Of a stretch of DNA of 64,000 nt, positions 27,802 to 37,500 are shown in pieces. The stretch is taken from the NCBI GenBank assembly GCA_024279945.1, contig JAJRRA010000028.1:37199-101198 (forward strand). Direction: 5' to 3'. The notes beneath the pieces were generated by a model. It did no database searches, was not told where the DNA came from, and saw only the letters and a list, made by a program, of their open reading frames with translations. The position numbers were made by a program, and so were the translations under genes. The DNA is from Gammaproteobacteria bacterium. Lineage in GTDB: Bacteria > Pseudomonadota > Gammaproteobacteria > Xanthomonadales > SZUA-36. The stretch's first letter is position 1, and each line of letters opens with the position of its first letter.

Positions 27802-29769
27802 ATGGCAGAACAGTATACATATCTATTTTCCCCCCTGGACGTCGGATCCATAACTGTCAAGAATCGCTTGGTCTTTCTCCCCCATGCCACCGGCTTTTCC
27901 ACTCCTGAAGGGCTCCCGGAAGAACGCCAGGTCCGCTACCTCATCGAACGCGCCAAAGGTGGCGTTGGACTCATTATTGAAGGTGGTCCGATGGTTCATC
28001 CTACGTCCCACTCTTATGCGCTAGCAAACGGCTGGGACAGTCGAGTCATTCCGTTGTGGCGTAAAATCGCCGACGGCGTGCACAAATACGGCGCAAAAAT
28101 ATTTTGTCAGCCCCATCACTGCGGCAATGAAATTGCGGGAACGCACAACCGGACCGCCACCTGGGCGCCCTCCGCAGTTCCCGATGCTTTCGGCCAGATG
28201 GAAATACCCAAAGCAATGGAGGCCGAAGACATTCAGGAACTCATTGATGCCTATGCCACCGTAGCTGGAAACGCCCAGGAGGCAGGATATGACGGTGCCG
28301 AATTGAAAGCTGGACACGATGGACTGCTGCGGCAATTCTGGTCCCCGGCTACCAACTTCCGGAGCGATGGGTACGGCGGCAGCCTGGAGAATCGAGTTCG
28401 TCTCACCCTGGAAGTACTGCAGGCGATGCGGAAGGTGGTCGGCGATGATTTTGTCATTGGTGTTCGCGCCTGTCTCGATGAGTTGAAACCAGGCGGGTAC
28501 AATCTTGACGATGGGCTGGATATATGTCGGTTGCTCAATGCATCAGGGCTTATCAACTACATTAGCGCCGATGTCGCCACCATGGTTCCCGGGGTTCATA
28601 TTTCCGATCCGCCAATGTCCATGCCCCTCGGCTGCAACGTTTGGGCCGCCGCTGCGCTACGAGACGTGGTTGACCTGCCGGTCATTGCCGCTGCTCGTAT
28701 TAACGATCCAGTTCAAGCGGAAAAGATTCTCGCCGACGGACATGCAGATTTTATCGGCATGGCGCGACAACTCATTTGCGATCCTGAGACACCCAACAAA
28801 GCGCGTGAAGGCAAGCACGACGATATCCGTCATTGCATGGCTTGCAACCAAGGCTGCTTCGGCGGGCTTATCAACATCGATCTTCGCAAGGTTGGCTGTG
28901 TTCAAAACCCGGCGGCTGGACACGAAAGAGACCTCGGCCCGGATACGCTCCAGCCTGCACAACAACGCAAGAAAGTCATGGTGGTGGGAGGCGGCCCGGC
29001 GGGGATGAAAGCGGCGGAGATTGCCGCTCGACGGGGTCATGAAGTAACCCTTTACGAAAAGGGTCATGAGCTCGGTGGTCAGGTCAGGATTGCTGCCAAG
29101 AGTCCCAATCGGGCTGAATTTGAAGAAGTAACCCACTGGCTAAAAATTCAGCTGGAAAACCTCGATGTTACAATTAAAACCGGCTGTGAAGTAACACCGA
29201 ACTTGGTAGAGACGGAAAAACCTGATGCAGTCGTTATCGCTACCGATGCTCTTGCCGTGAAACCATTTCACATTCAAGGCGCTGATCGGGACAATGTCGT
29301 TACGACCTGGGATATTCATGAAGGCACGGTACCGGCGGGTAAAAACGTATTGGTTTATACCGAGTGGCGGGGACAGGCGGCTGTTGATGCCGCTGAAATC
29401 CTTGTCGAACAGGATAAACAGGTAGAGATTGTTACACCTATGCTGTTTGTCGGTCAGGACATTGACCCTATCAGTGTGGCCCCTACCTACGAACATCTGC
29501 TGGAAAAAGACGTGGTCTTTACGGCTCAACGAGCCCTTATCGGCATAGACGATACTACCGTTACTTTGTTGAACGTCTTCTCCCAACAACCAGAGGTACG
29601 AGAAGGTATCGACACAATAGTCCTCTCTACTCCGGCAAAAGCAAATGATGAGCTCTACTTTGCACTCAAGGGTCGCGTTAAAGAGCTTCATCGAATCGGC
29701 GATTGTCTCGCTCCTCGCAAAGTTGACGCGGCAATCTACGAAGGCGAGATGGTGGGCAGGAAGCTATAA
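27802..29769 (+). CDS. Old Yellow Enzyme-family Fe-S flavoenzyme (FadH / enoate / BaiCD class)
   Basis: 655 residues in the three-domain layout of 2,4-dienoyl-CoA reductase. An FMN-binding TIM barrel (1-350) comes first. The 4Fe-4S motif CMACNQGCFGG plus a fourth Cys in KVGCVQNP lies near residues 345-370. A FAD/NAD(P) domain starts at VMVVGGGPAGMKAAEIAARRG near 395. Relatives reduce conjugated double bonds in dienoyl-CoA, bile-acid intermediates or naphthoyl-CoA. It is 3 bp upstream of etfA and on the same strand as the ETF-quinone module, suggesting redox exchange with ETF. The exact substrate is unknown. Confidence 0.87.
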   Translation: MAEQYTYLFSPLDVGSITVKNRLVFLPHATGFSTPEGLPEERQVRYLIERAKGGVGLIIEGGPMVHPTSHSYALANGWDSRVIPLWRKIADGVHKYGAKIFCQPHHCGNEIAGTHNRTATWAPSAVPDAFGQMEIPKAMEAEDIQELIDAYATVAGNAQEAGYDGAELKAGHDGLLRQFWSPATNFRSDGYGGSLENRVRLTLEVLQAMRKVVGDDFVIGVRACLDELKPGGYNLDDGLDICRLLNASGLINYISADVATMVPGVHISDPPMSMPLGCNVWAAAALRDVVDLPVIAAARINDPVQAEKILADGHADFIGMARQLICDPETPNKAREGKHDDIRHCMACNQGCFGGLINIDLRKVGCVQNPAAGHERDLGPDTLQPAQQRKKVMVVGGGPAGMKAAEIAARRGHEVTLYEKGHELGGQVRIAAKSPNRAEFEEVTHWLKIQLENLDVTIKTGCEVTPNLVETEKPDAVVIATDALAVKPFHIQGADRDNVVTTWDIHEGTVPAGKNVLVYTEWRGQAAVDAAEILVEQDKQVEIVTPMLFVGQDIDPISVAPTYEHLLEKDVVFTAQRALIGIDDTTVTLLNVFSQQPEVREGIDTIVLSTPAKANDELYFALKGRVKELHRIGDCLAPRKVDAAIYEGEMVGRKL

Positions 29770-29772
29770 CCT

Positions 29773-30804
29773 ATGGCTGATGGTCACAAAGACATCTGGG
29801 TAGTCGTGGAACATAGTGGAGACGTCCCGCTGGACGTTACCTATGAGATGCTTGAGGATGCGCGAAAGCTGGCTGACTCAAAAAGGCACAAGGTATGCGC
29901 TCTCGTCCTCGGCGGCTCGGCACTCCCCGACTTTTCGCAACAACTTGCCGAGCATGGTGCAGACAATGTCTTCATTGGCCGCCATAAACTGTTGAGCACC
30001 TATACCGGGGAACCCTTTGTGCAAGCTCTTACGTCTTTGTGTGGTGAAATGCTGCCGGCAACCGTCATCCTGGCTGCTACGCCCAATGGGCAGGATCTGG
30101 CAGCCCGGTTAGCAGCTTGTCTGGACGTGGGACTGGTAAGCTCCTGTCTGCAGTTCGCGATCGGTTCCGATAAAAACGTGCTCGGTGTCAAAGCCACGTA
30201 CGGAGAAAAGATATATTCTTCCATGGCATGTTCTGGGAAGCGACCACACTTGTTTACCTTCAAGCCTGGATCTGCAGGTGTGGGCCCGGCCAATAAACTC
30301 AGGAGCGCAGCGGTTACCGAGCTTTCTTCACTTTCCTTGAATACGGGAGCCATTGCTACACGGACTCTGGCGTTTATAACGGCCGATCCTCGCACCGTTG
30401 ACCTTTCTGAAGCTGATATGATTGTAGGAGGCGGCGCTGGTGTCGGCAACAAAGATATGTTTGGCGTTATTCAGGAACTGGCCGATGTGTTAGGAGCATC
30501 GGTAGGAGGAACCCGCCCGGCAGTAGACCAGGGCTGGATTCCCCATGAACGACAGATCGGTCAAACCGGGAAAATCGTCTCTCCCCGTCTTTATATCGCT
30601 GCCGGCATCTCAGGTGCCAGTCTCCATGCTATGGGCATAAAGAATTCGGAGTACATCGTAGCGCTTAACACTGACGGTAATGCACCCATTTTCAAACTTG
30701 CCCACCTTTCCGCTGTGGGCGATCTCGGTGAAATAGTTCCCCTTCTTGTCGAAAAGATACGGGACTATCGAAAAAAGAAACCCATGAACGCAAGCTGGTC
30801 ATGA
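29773..30804 (+). CDS. etfA: Electron transfer flavoprotein alpha subunit
   Basis: 343 residues. The C-terminal FAD domain is clear: GGTRPAVDQGWIP near residue 240, QIGQTGKIVSPRLYIAAGISGA near 258 to 280 and ALNTDGNAPIF near 300. The N-terminal half forms the alpha/beta shell. It receives electrons from acyl-CoA dehydrogenase-type enzymes with EtfB. It directly follows the OYE-type enzyme, but its EtfB partner is separated from it by the membrane oxidoreductase gene, an unusual order. Confidence 0.93.
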   Translation: MADGHKDIWVVVEHSGDVPLDVTYEMLEDARKLADSKRHKVCALVLGGSALPDFSQQLAEHGADNVFIGRHKLLSTYTGEPFVQALTSLCGEMLPATVILAATPNGQDLAARLAACLDVGLVSSCLQFAIGSDKNVLGVKATYGEKIYSSMACSGKRPHLFTFKPGSAGVGPANKLRSAAVTELSSLSLNTGAIATRTLAFITADPRTVDLSEADMIVGGGAGVGNKDMFGVIQELADVLGASVGGTRPAVDQGWIPHERQIGQTGKIVSPRLYIAAGISGASLHAMGIKNSEYIVALNTDGNAPIFKLAHLSAVGDLGEIVPLLVEKIRDYRKKKPMNASWS

Positions 30805-30988
30805 GTTTTTTATGGGTCTTTTGGGACATTCTCAATGCGGTGATACTGGGTGGCTTACAGCGTTACCCGGCAGGTACTTAAGGGTGATCTGTCCACTACG
30901 ATTGGGGAAGACCATATTTTATAAACAAGTCATATGTATCGGCATTCGCTACTGGTTCTTTCGGAGCAATGATCGCGAGGAGTCGTAA

Positions 30989-32884
30989 ATGCTGACCATT
31001 TTCGACATTCTTCTACTCTTCATAGCCCTTGCAGTATGCAGTTCAGGCCTGGCTCAGCGCTGGTCCGCATGGCAACAGGGACGTCCGGAGAACCGACCGG
31101 GCAGTATGACCGCAATTCTTTCTTACCTGATCAGCCACAAGAAGATTCTTCGCAAAACCGGCCCAGGTATTGCCCATCTGGTGATCTTTTGGGGCTTTGT
31201 CTTCAATGTTGTAATCCTTATCCTAGCCCAGTTCCACAGTACGCTGCCGCTGATGGTCGCCCGGACACTGGCGCTCACCGCCGATATCCTCGGAATTGCC
31301 ATGTTGGGGGCCGTCCTATTCTTACTCGTCCGTCGTCTAAAAAGCCCGCGAAGGACAAGTTTTGCAGAAGCGATCATTCCTTTTTTTCTTATAATCCTGA
31401 TTATTCTCAGCGGTTTTCTAGCTGCAGGAGTATGGATGGCAATTGTGTACGGAGACGTTCCCTGGTGGTCGCCGGTGGGAACGGCACTGTCGTTTATTTC
31501 TCCCTTCTCACCGGTGTACATGCTTATTGCGATCAAAATTCATTTTTTTTTCATTCTTCTGTTCATTGCCATACTCCCGTTCACGTTGCTGCGCCATGTA
31601 ATTACAACGCCCCTAAATATTTATTATAAGCATCACCATCCTCTCTCACCCTTGCCGCTTGTCCCATTAGACCAGTCGGCTCCAGGAGCAGATACGTATC
31701 GTGACTTTACTTGGAAACAAATCCTGGACGTGGAAGCCTGTACCATGTGTGGGCGGTGTGAAGAGGTCTGTCCCGCATCACGAGCGCAGAAACCCCTCTC
31801 ACCACACAAGATCGTGCGCTCTATTTTTGACCAAATCGGTGACTATCGCCTTCACAAGAAGAGAGGAATATCTCCCGCAATCCCAAGACTTGGAGAGGTT
31901 ATTGCGCCTGATGAGATATGGTCCTGTACTACCTGCGGTGCTTGTAACTACGAATGCCCGTCTCATCTCGACATAATCGAAAAGATTATCGACCTGCGCC
32001 GAAATGAGATTGAACAGGGAAACTGTCCCACCTTAGGCGCAGCAGCTCTCGAAGGCATGGTCAATCGTGGAAATCCTTGGGCGCTCCCGCCAACTGATCG
32101 CACTGCATGGGTAGGACAAGTAAGCCCATCCCTGATCGAAAAAACCGAAACGGTTGAAATGCTTTACTGGGTGGGCTGCGCCGGGGCTTACGATCCACTC
32201 GGCCAGGAGATCTCGCGCGCTATGGTGACGGTGCTCAACAGCACCGGTGTACGTTACGCCGTGTTAGGTAATGAAGAGCGCTGTTGCGGTGATCCTGCCC
32301 GTCGGCTGGGAGAAGAAGGTCTTTTTCAGGATATTTGTCGAAAGAATATCATTACCTTCGCTGAATACGGTATTAGCACCATTGTCACTAACTGCCCCCA
32401 CTGCTTTAATATTTTCAGAAATGAATACCCGCTCCTCGGCGGTGAATTTCGCGTTCTCCACCATGCTCAGTACCTTGCTGATCTGTGGGTAAAGCAGGGC
32501 CGTACCGATCTTCAACACACCAGTACTGAGTCGATTTTCTATCACGACCCCTGTTACCTGGCACGATACAATGCCGATATACCCAACGCCCGGCGCTTTC
32601 TCCAGAATAACTTGGCGGTAGATGTTCTTAATTCTTCAGCCCCTGAAAAAACCCTTTGCTGCGGTGGTGGAGGTGGTCAGATGTGGATTGATGTACACGA
32701 AGGCGACCGTATTGAAAATGTGAGAATAGCTCAAATAGAAGAGGCCACCCCCGATACGGTTGCTACCGCGTGCCCTTACTGCAAAATAATGTTCGATACG
32801 GCACTGTCCTCGCGGGCCGCACGGGGCGAGAAATGGACTCCTCGAATCAAAGATGTCGCCGAGCTTTGGGCTGAACGATTATGA
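30989..32884 (+). CDS. Membrane ETF:quinone oxidoreductase (EMO-type, NarI + HdrD-like)
   Basis: 631 residues. Five to six transmembrane helices (residues ~4-22, 60-85, 90-115, 130-152, 165-205) form a NarI-like di-heme module, with His in GIAHLVIF and KIHFFF as possible ligands. A ferredoxin part follows with CTMCGRCEEVCP (~250) and CTTCGACNYECP (~313). The end has two CCG domains (EERCCGDPARR near 430 and LCCGGGGGQMW near 555), as in heterodisulfide reductase HdrD. This layout is that of EMO, which moves electrons between EtfAB and (mena)quinone in anaerobic degraders. GAGGAG precedes the ATG by 6 bp. Confidence 0.85.
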   Translation: MLTIFDILLLFIALAVCSSGLAQRWSAWQQGRPENRPGSMTAILSYLISHKKILRKTGPGIAHLVIFWGFVFNVVILILAQFHSTLPLMVARTLALTADILGIAMLGAVLFLLVRRLKSPRRTSFAEAIIPFFLIILIILSGFLAAGVWMAIVYGDVPWWSPVGTALSFISPFSPVYMLIAIKIHFFFILLFIAILPFTLLRHVITTPLNIYYKHHHPLSPLPLVPLDQSAPGADTYRDFTWKQILDVEACTMCGRCEEVCPASRAQKPLSPHKIVRSIFDQIGDYRLHKKRGISPAIPRLGEVIAPDEIWSCTTCGACNYECPSHLDIIEKIIDLRRNEIEQGNCPTLGAAALEGMVNRGNPWALPPTDRTAWVGQVSPSLIEKTETVEMLYWVGCAGAYDPLGQEISRAMVTVLNSTGVRYAVLGNEERCCGDPARRLGEEGLFQDICRKNIITFAEYGISTIVTNCPHCFNIFRNEYPLLGGEFRVLHHAQYLADLWVKQGRTDLQHTSTESIFYHDPCYLARYNADIPNARRFLQNNLAVDVLNSSAPEKTLCCGGGGGQMWIDVHEGDRIENVRIAQIEEATPDTVATACPYCKIMFDTALSSRAARGEKWTPRIKDVAELWAERL

Positions 32885-33141
32885 TCTCTGATAAACGGTT
32901 CACAGAAACAGTCTGGATTGCGATACACGAATGGTCAATGATCTCGTGCAAAGCTCTCTAAGACATACAAAAATAATTCTTTTTCATTGCGTCTTGGCGC
33001 GAGAAGAAAGAGAGAAAGCGGACTTTTTTACGGAAAAAATCTTCACCCTCACTGGCCATTTATCATGCTAGGCCAGACTCATATCCACAGGATTTTGACT
33101 ACGATTACAGAACAAAAACTGCAAGTCATAAGGAATTTTTT

Positions 33142-34017
33142 GTGAAGATAGCAGTACTTATGAAGCCGGTTCTCGATTGCGGCGTACACCTCACCATCGA
33201 CGATAAAAGGATGGAAGTGGCTCAGAAGGGTCAGGAACCCCAATGGGTGGTGAACCCCGCGGACCGTTCCGCCCTGGAAGTCGCATTACATCTTAAATAT
33301 TCGCAGGGAACGGTATCGGTACATGCCATAAGCTATGTTCCCAAAGAACGCACCGAAGCTATTTACTATGCCCTTGCGCGCGGCGCCGATGCAGGAACAA
33401 TCATTGCCAGCGAGGGGGCTTCGCAAAACGACGCCGCCTTTGCATCGGTCGTTCTAGCAAAGTATCTGGAGCGGCAAAACGTTGATATGATCTTGTGCGG
33501 TAATGAATCGATAGACACTGCTATGGCCTGCATGGGGCCGTTTGTTGCCCAACGCCTGGGGTTGCCCCATGTCAGCCAGGCAGTTTCTTTGGGTCTCACA
33601 TCAGACAACAAATCGATTGTTGTTCAGCGGCGCTTGGAAAAAGGTAATCGCGAGAAATTGGAATGCCCTCTTCCTGCTGTGGTGGCGGTCGATCCTATGA
33701 TCGCTCCATTACGGTACGCATCGGTCTATGCGATAAACAACGCCGGGAATAGAGACCTCGAACAAGTCTCCCTTGAGGAACTGGGGTTTAAAAGCGAAAT
33801 AACTTGTCAAACGGAGCTTGAGAAGATTACTCTTCCACGCCCGCGCCCGAAACGAACGTTTATTCCCGATGCAAAGCTTTCTGTTGCAGAAAGAATGAAA
33901 CTGATCAGAAGCGGAGGAATCGCCAAGAAGAAGGACGGCGACACGCTATCAGGTTCGCCTGAGGCAATTGCCGATGCCATCTTCACGTTTCTTCAGGAAA
34001 AGGGTTTTCTTGGGTAA
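33142..34017 (+). CDS. etfB: Electron transfer flavoprotein beta subunit
   Basis: 291 residues, GTG start with AAGGA about 8 bp upstream. The adenine-nucleotide and partner-binding loops are visible: GADAGTII near 80, LCGNESIDTAMACMGPFVAQRLGLPHVS near 115 to 145, and RRLEKGNREKLECPLPAVVAVD near 170 to 190. Works with EtfA and the membrane oxidoreductase before it. The 257 bp before it (32885-33141) hold no gene and may contain its own promoter. Confidence 0.92.
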   Translation: MKIAVLMKPVLDCGVHLTIDDKRMEVAQKGQEPQWVVNPADRSALEVALHLKYSQGTVSVHAISYVPKERTEAIYYALARGADAGTIIASEGASQNDAAFASVVLAKYLERQNVDMILCGNESIDTAMACMGPFVAQRLGLPHVSQAVSLGLTSDNKSIVVQRRLEKGNREKLECPLPAVVAVDPMIAPLRYASVYAINNAGNRDLEQVSLEELGFKSEITCQTELEKITLPRPRPKRTFIPDAKLSVAERMKLIRSGGIAKKKDGDTLSGSPEAIADAIFTFLQEKGFLG

Positions 34018-34095
34018 ACGGATTAACAGTTTGAACTATTTCAACAAACAATCCTGGTGTGGCACATACAACGATTTCCCCGGATTGCGGAGGGT

Positions 34096-34677
34096 TCAAA
34101 ACCCATCAGGGGCAAGGAAACGGTAAGAAAAATCACCCGGGTCGCGCCGGCCTTTGGGCAATACCGTATATTCCTCAAACCAGCGTTCCGCGATTGGGAT
34201 CATTCTCCCCCAGTCCATCACCTCGGTACGGAACGCAATCTTCCATTCCCCGTCACGGTGCTCGAAACGGTCGAAATAGCGGGCTCCGACGATTAACTCG
34301 CTCAGCTCGCCTTCATTTTCGACTACGTGATGCGCGTAAACGTAGGATTCCACGCGCGCGTGATCGCCCGAAACATCAATCAGGATGTGGCCGACGTTGT
34401 GCTGGGTGTCGCGCATGCTGCCCTGGAACTGCATGGCCACGTCGATAAATCCCGCCACTGGACCGGTGTAGATGGAGCCGTAATCGAGGGTGGCGTCGGG
34501 ATGAAAAATAGAAGCGAGTAAATCACGGTCGAGCCGATCAAGTGCCCGACAGAAGGAATAAACCCGGTCTCTGATCGTCTGTTCAACGAGCAGGCGCTGG
34601 TGCTCGCCCTCCAGGGTCTCAAAGCGAGTTTCCAGTGCTTCGATCCGAGCGATAAAATCCTTGTTTGCAATCATCAT
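34096..34677 (-). CDS. SnoaL/NTF2-like protein (SnoaL_4)
   Basis: 193 residues from ATG 34677 (a second ATG at 34674 has better spacing to the GGAAGGG site). A single NTF2-like cone with RVYSFCRALDRLD, FHPDATLDYG (Asp/His typical of the dehydratase pocket) and NVGHILIDVSGDHARVESYV. The family includes scytalone dehydratase, bile acid 7-alpha-dehydratase and small subunits of dioxygenases; no dioxygenase large subunit is near. Last gene of the minus-strand run after the Mo enzyme, so a hydratase or dehydratase step on the same substrate is the best guess. Confidence 0.75.
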   Translation of the reverse strand: MMIANKDFIARIEALETRFETLEGEHQRLLVEQTIRDRVYSFCRALDRLDRDLLASIFHPDATLDYGSIYTGPVAGFIDVAMQFQGSMRDTQHNVGHILIDVSGDHARVESYVYAHHVVENEGELSELIVGARYFDRFEHRDGEWKIAFRTEVMDWGRMIPIAERWFEEYTVLPKGRRDPGDFSYRFLAPDGF

Positions 34678-34761
34678 GTTCCCTTCCATACGTGTTCAGA
34701 ACTCGCGATCCCCTGGGGCCGGGAGTCACGGCAGCGCACTGGTACGCCCGCGCGGTGCGCG

Positions 34762-37500
34762 TCACCCTTTCACGGGCCGAATCGTGACTTTGACCAAGTC
34801 TGCCCCCGACCCGGTGCCGCTGATCATCAGCCCTGGGATCATGGGCACCAGCTCATTCATCGTCGGCACGCCGAATTCCTTCGCGTAAGGAGTCTTCCAG
34901 TGACCGAACTGGCCGGACATCAAAAGCACATCGGGCCGGATCCCGTCCCGCAACACCGCCCGCGCCCGCGTACTACCCGCCGGTGAAGCGACCTCCACCA
35001 GATCGCCTTCGGCAATAGCCAGCGCCTTGGCACGTTCACGGTTAATGACGACGCCGTCGTGGCCTTTGACATTACCAGCGGCTTCCTTCATTAACGGTAT
35101 ACCGACGTTGCTGCCAAGGGAATACTGCATACTAGTGGAGGTGAGCAGCCAGAACGGGTAATCCTCGACATTTACCTTGAAATGCTTTGCCAGGGTTTGC
35201 TCCCAGTAGCCGGCGAAATCCTGACAGGTGGGCTGCGCCTGGTATTCTTGCAACTGCTCGTCCCACCAGTGAATATCCTGCTCATGCAGGCGCCGCCCGA
35301 GCTCAATGCCGATCCGGTGTATCCGTTCTTGGTAGGGAAGCTCGAATCGCAGCCCCATGTCGACCATTTTAGGAAAAAGATACCAGTTCAATGCCGAGGA
35401 AGGGCGGGTGCGAAAGCCATGCTCCTTGTACCAGTCGAGACCGTCGCTGGCGCCACCGCCAGTAGCTTCCGCGCTCGTGGCACGGCATATGGCGTCCCAG
35501 GTGTCGTCCACCGAATGTGCGGTATCAGGTTGCAGTGCGAAATCCCATTTTTCCGTGCGCAACGGAACGCCCATCACCCCAGCGTTTATCATGTTGTTGT
35601 ACGGTTCGATCAGGCCGGTTCGACGCGCCAGTTCGGAGGTGATCCAGGTGATATCGCGAACATCGCCTTGTGGCTCCACAACGGGTTGGCGCAGGACCCA
35701 CCCCTGGGACTCCCAGAATTGCTCGAAGTAATGCGTACCACCCAAACGAATAAGCTGGGTGCTTTCGAGATCGGTCGCCTCGGGCAACAGCAGGTCCGCA
35801 TAATGATTGGTTTCGTCCAGCGTGTAGGCGAACGCGACCATGAACGGGAATGTCGCAAGGGTTTGTTCGATCCTGGCCAAATCCCAGAACGAGATAGCCG
35901 GATTACACCTGTAGATGAACATCATCTCCGGTGGCTCCGGCTTCGGCCAGGATTCCGCGACGCGGCCCTGGAGACGCATCCAGGCCAGAGTTGTGGCACC
36001 GAACACCTCGCTGTAGAGAGTATTGCCGGCGATCGGGACCAGGGTCGAATGACCATGTCTGACCTCGGGTTTCGCAACCCAGTGCTCCTTGTCGGTTGGG
36101 TTGAAGGGGTAATCCATGAAACCATCTGGGCCCGGTCGTACGCTGCCGACTCGATCATGCTCCTCGCCACTGATAATTACCGTGCTGCCAAGTAATCCCC
36201 CTGGTACTTCCAGGGCGCCTACGAGGGTTTGAAGCACCGTACGCGCCCACAGGCATTCGTAACTACCCCAGCCATTGTTCACGCCCCGCCCAAGCAAGAT
36301 AGCCACCGGCCGCAACGGCAGCTCGCGCCCGTCAATTTCCACGGTTTCACCGATTTGCGCTTGGTCGAGAAACTCGTTGGCCACTCTCCGGATGGTTGCT
36401 GCCGGGACATCGCAATTCGCCTGCGCCCATTCCGGTGTGTTTGAGGCAACGTGCTCGTACAAGTGCTGGTGTGCTGTCTTGCTTGCGGTCTCCACGTGCT
36501 CCCAGCGCTCTCCATCGGCGCCGGTCTCGATGCCGGTCACTTGGTACTGGCCGGTAAGAGCCGGTTGCGCACCCGGCGTATCGAACGGGACCGCGCAGCA
36601 GCGTCGCTCGTCCCATAGCAGCGGTTTCTCAGATTCTGGATCACGCAGATAAAAGCCATGAGGGCCGATAAGATACGGCGCGGCCGTGTGCTGGGCCAGA
36701 AAAACAGTGTCCAGCGCGCTTACGTCGTGCTCATGCAGCAGCACGTACAACATGGCGTACAGAAAAGCCGGGTCGCCCTTGGGCTTGATCGGTATCCACT
36801 CAGCGGCACTGGCGCCAGTAATTGATAGGTGCGGTTCGATTTGTATGCGTCTGAGTCCGCGGGCGCGCGCGTCTGCGTGGCGGCGCACGCTTGTGACACC
36901 CCCGGAGGCATCACCATTGCTACCGAACGCGACGACATAGTTGCAGCGTGGTGTGTCGGGCGCAACGATAAACCCGCGGTGCCAGAGTTCGCCGTAGACG
37001 TGTTCACTGTGGTAGCAGGTGACCGTGGCCCCAGAACCAAGGCTCATATCGACGGGACCCCAGGCCGCAAGGAAAGCGGGGAAAGTGCCGAGATAATTGA
37101 TCGGCGTGCCTCCGCCACCCAACGTGAAAGCCACCTTAGGATTGCCGTCCTGGCCAATTGGTCCGCTGGCCTGTATCTTCTTGAGCCGACCCGCGACCAG
37201 ATCAAGTGCCTCATCCCACGAGATCTCGACCCACTGCGGATCCTCATCGCGGCCTTTCCGCGGATTCGTGCGTTTCATCGGCTTGAGAATGCGCGCCGGG
37301 TTGTATTGCTTCTGGATCAGGCCGTAGGCCTTAACACAGATTTTGCCGTCGGCTGGATGCAAGCCCTTGACGGCAAAATTTGGTTTGACCCGGGTCGCTA
37401 TGCCGCCGTCGACTTCGACATTGAGCAGGTCGGGCCCGTTTACGCACATGTAGCAATAGGTCGCTACGTTGCGGCAGGTTTCTGAAGAGCTTGTAATCAT
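34762..37500 (-). CDS. Molybdopterin (bis-PGD) oxidoreductase, DMSO-reductase family catalytic subunit
   Basis: 912 residues from ATG 37500, overlapping the acyl-CoA dehydrogenase stop by 4 bp. The N-terminus has a changed Fe-S motif: ATYCYMCVNGPD then GKICVKAYG. It keeps three Cys but has Pro where the family's third Cys is expected; another Cys lies 7 residues before (ETCRNVATYC). Cofactor-binding segments include VVAFGSNGDASGG, ILLGRGVNNGWGSYE and the C-terminal MSGQFGHWKTPY, with the usual molydopterin-binding fold near 780-890. There is no Tat signal, so it acts in the cytoplasm, like acetylene hydratase or pyrogallol transhydroxylase. Substrate not known. Confidence 0.85.
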   Translation of the reverse strand: MITSSSETCRNVATYCYMCVNGPDLLNVEVDGGIATRVKPNFAVKGLHPADGKICVKAYGLIQKQYNPARILKPMKRTNPRKGRDEDPQWVEISWDEALDLVAGRLKKIQASGPIGQDGNPKVAFTLGGGGTPINYLGTFPAFLAAWGPVDMSLGSGATVTCYHSEHVYGELWHRGFIVAPDTPRCNYVVAFGSNGDASGGVTSVRRHADARARGLRRIQIEPHLSITGASAAEWIPIKPKGDPAFLYAMLYVLLHEHDVSALDTVFLAQHTAAPYLIGPHGFYLRDPESEKPLLWDERRCCAVPFDTPGAQPALTGQYQVTGIETGADGERWEHVETASKTAHQHLYEHVASNTPEWAQANCDVPAATIRRVANEFLDQAQIGETVEIDGRELPLRPVAILLGRGVNNGWGSYECLWARTVLQTLVGALEVPGGLLGSTVIISGEEHDRVGSVRPGPDGFMDYPFNPTDKEHWVAKPEVRHGHSTLVPIAGNTLYSEVFGATTLAWMRLQGRVAESWPKPEPPEMMFIYRCNPAISFWDLARIEQTLATFPFMVAFAYTLDETNHYADLLLPEATDLESTQLIRLGGTHYFEQFWESQGWVLRQPVVEPQGDVRDITWITSELARRTGLIEPYNNMINAGVMGVPLRTEKWDFALQPDTAHSVDDTWDAICRATSAEATGGGASDGLDWYKEHGFRTRPSSALNWYLFPKMVDMGLRFELPYQERIHRIGIELGRRLHEQDIHWWDEQLQEYQAQPTCQDFAGYWEQTLAKHFKVNVEDYPFWLLTSTSMQYSLGSNVGIPLMKEAAGNVKGHDGVVINRERAKALAIAEGDLVEVASPAGSTRARAVLRDGIRPDVLLMSGQFGHWKTPYAKEFGVPTMNELVPMIPGLMISGTGSGADLVKVTIRPVKG

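Noticed and set aside
35182..37485. Long plus-strand frames across the Mo enzyme gene
   Set aside because: Antisense shadows; the minus-strand product is conserved throughout.
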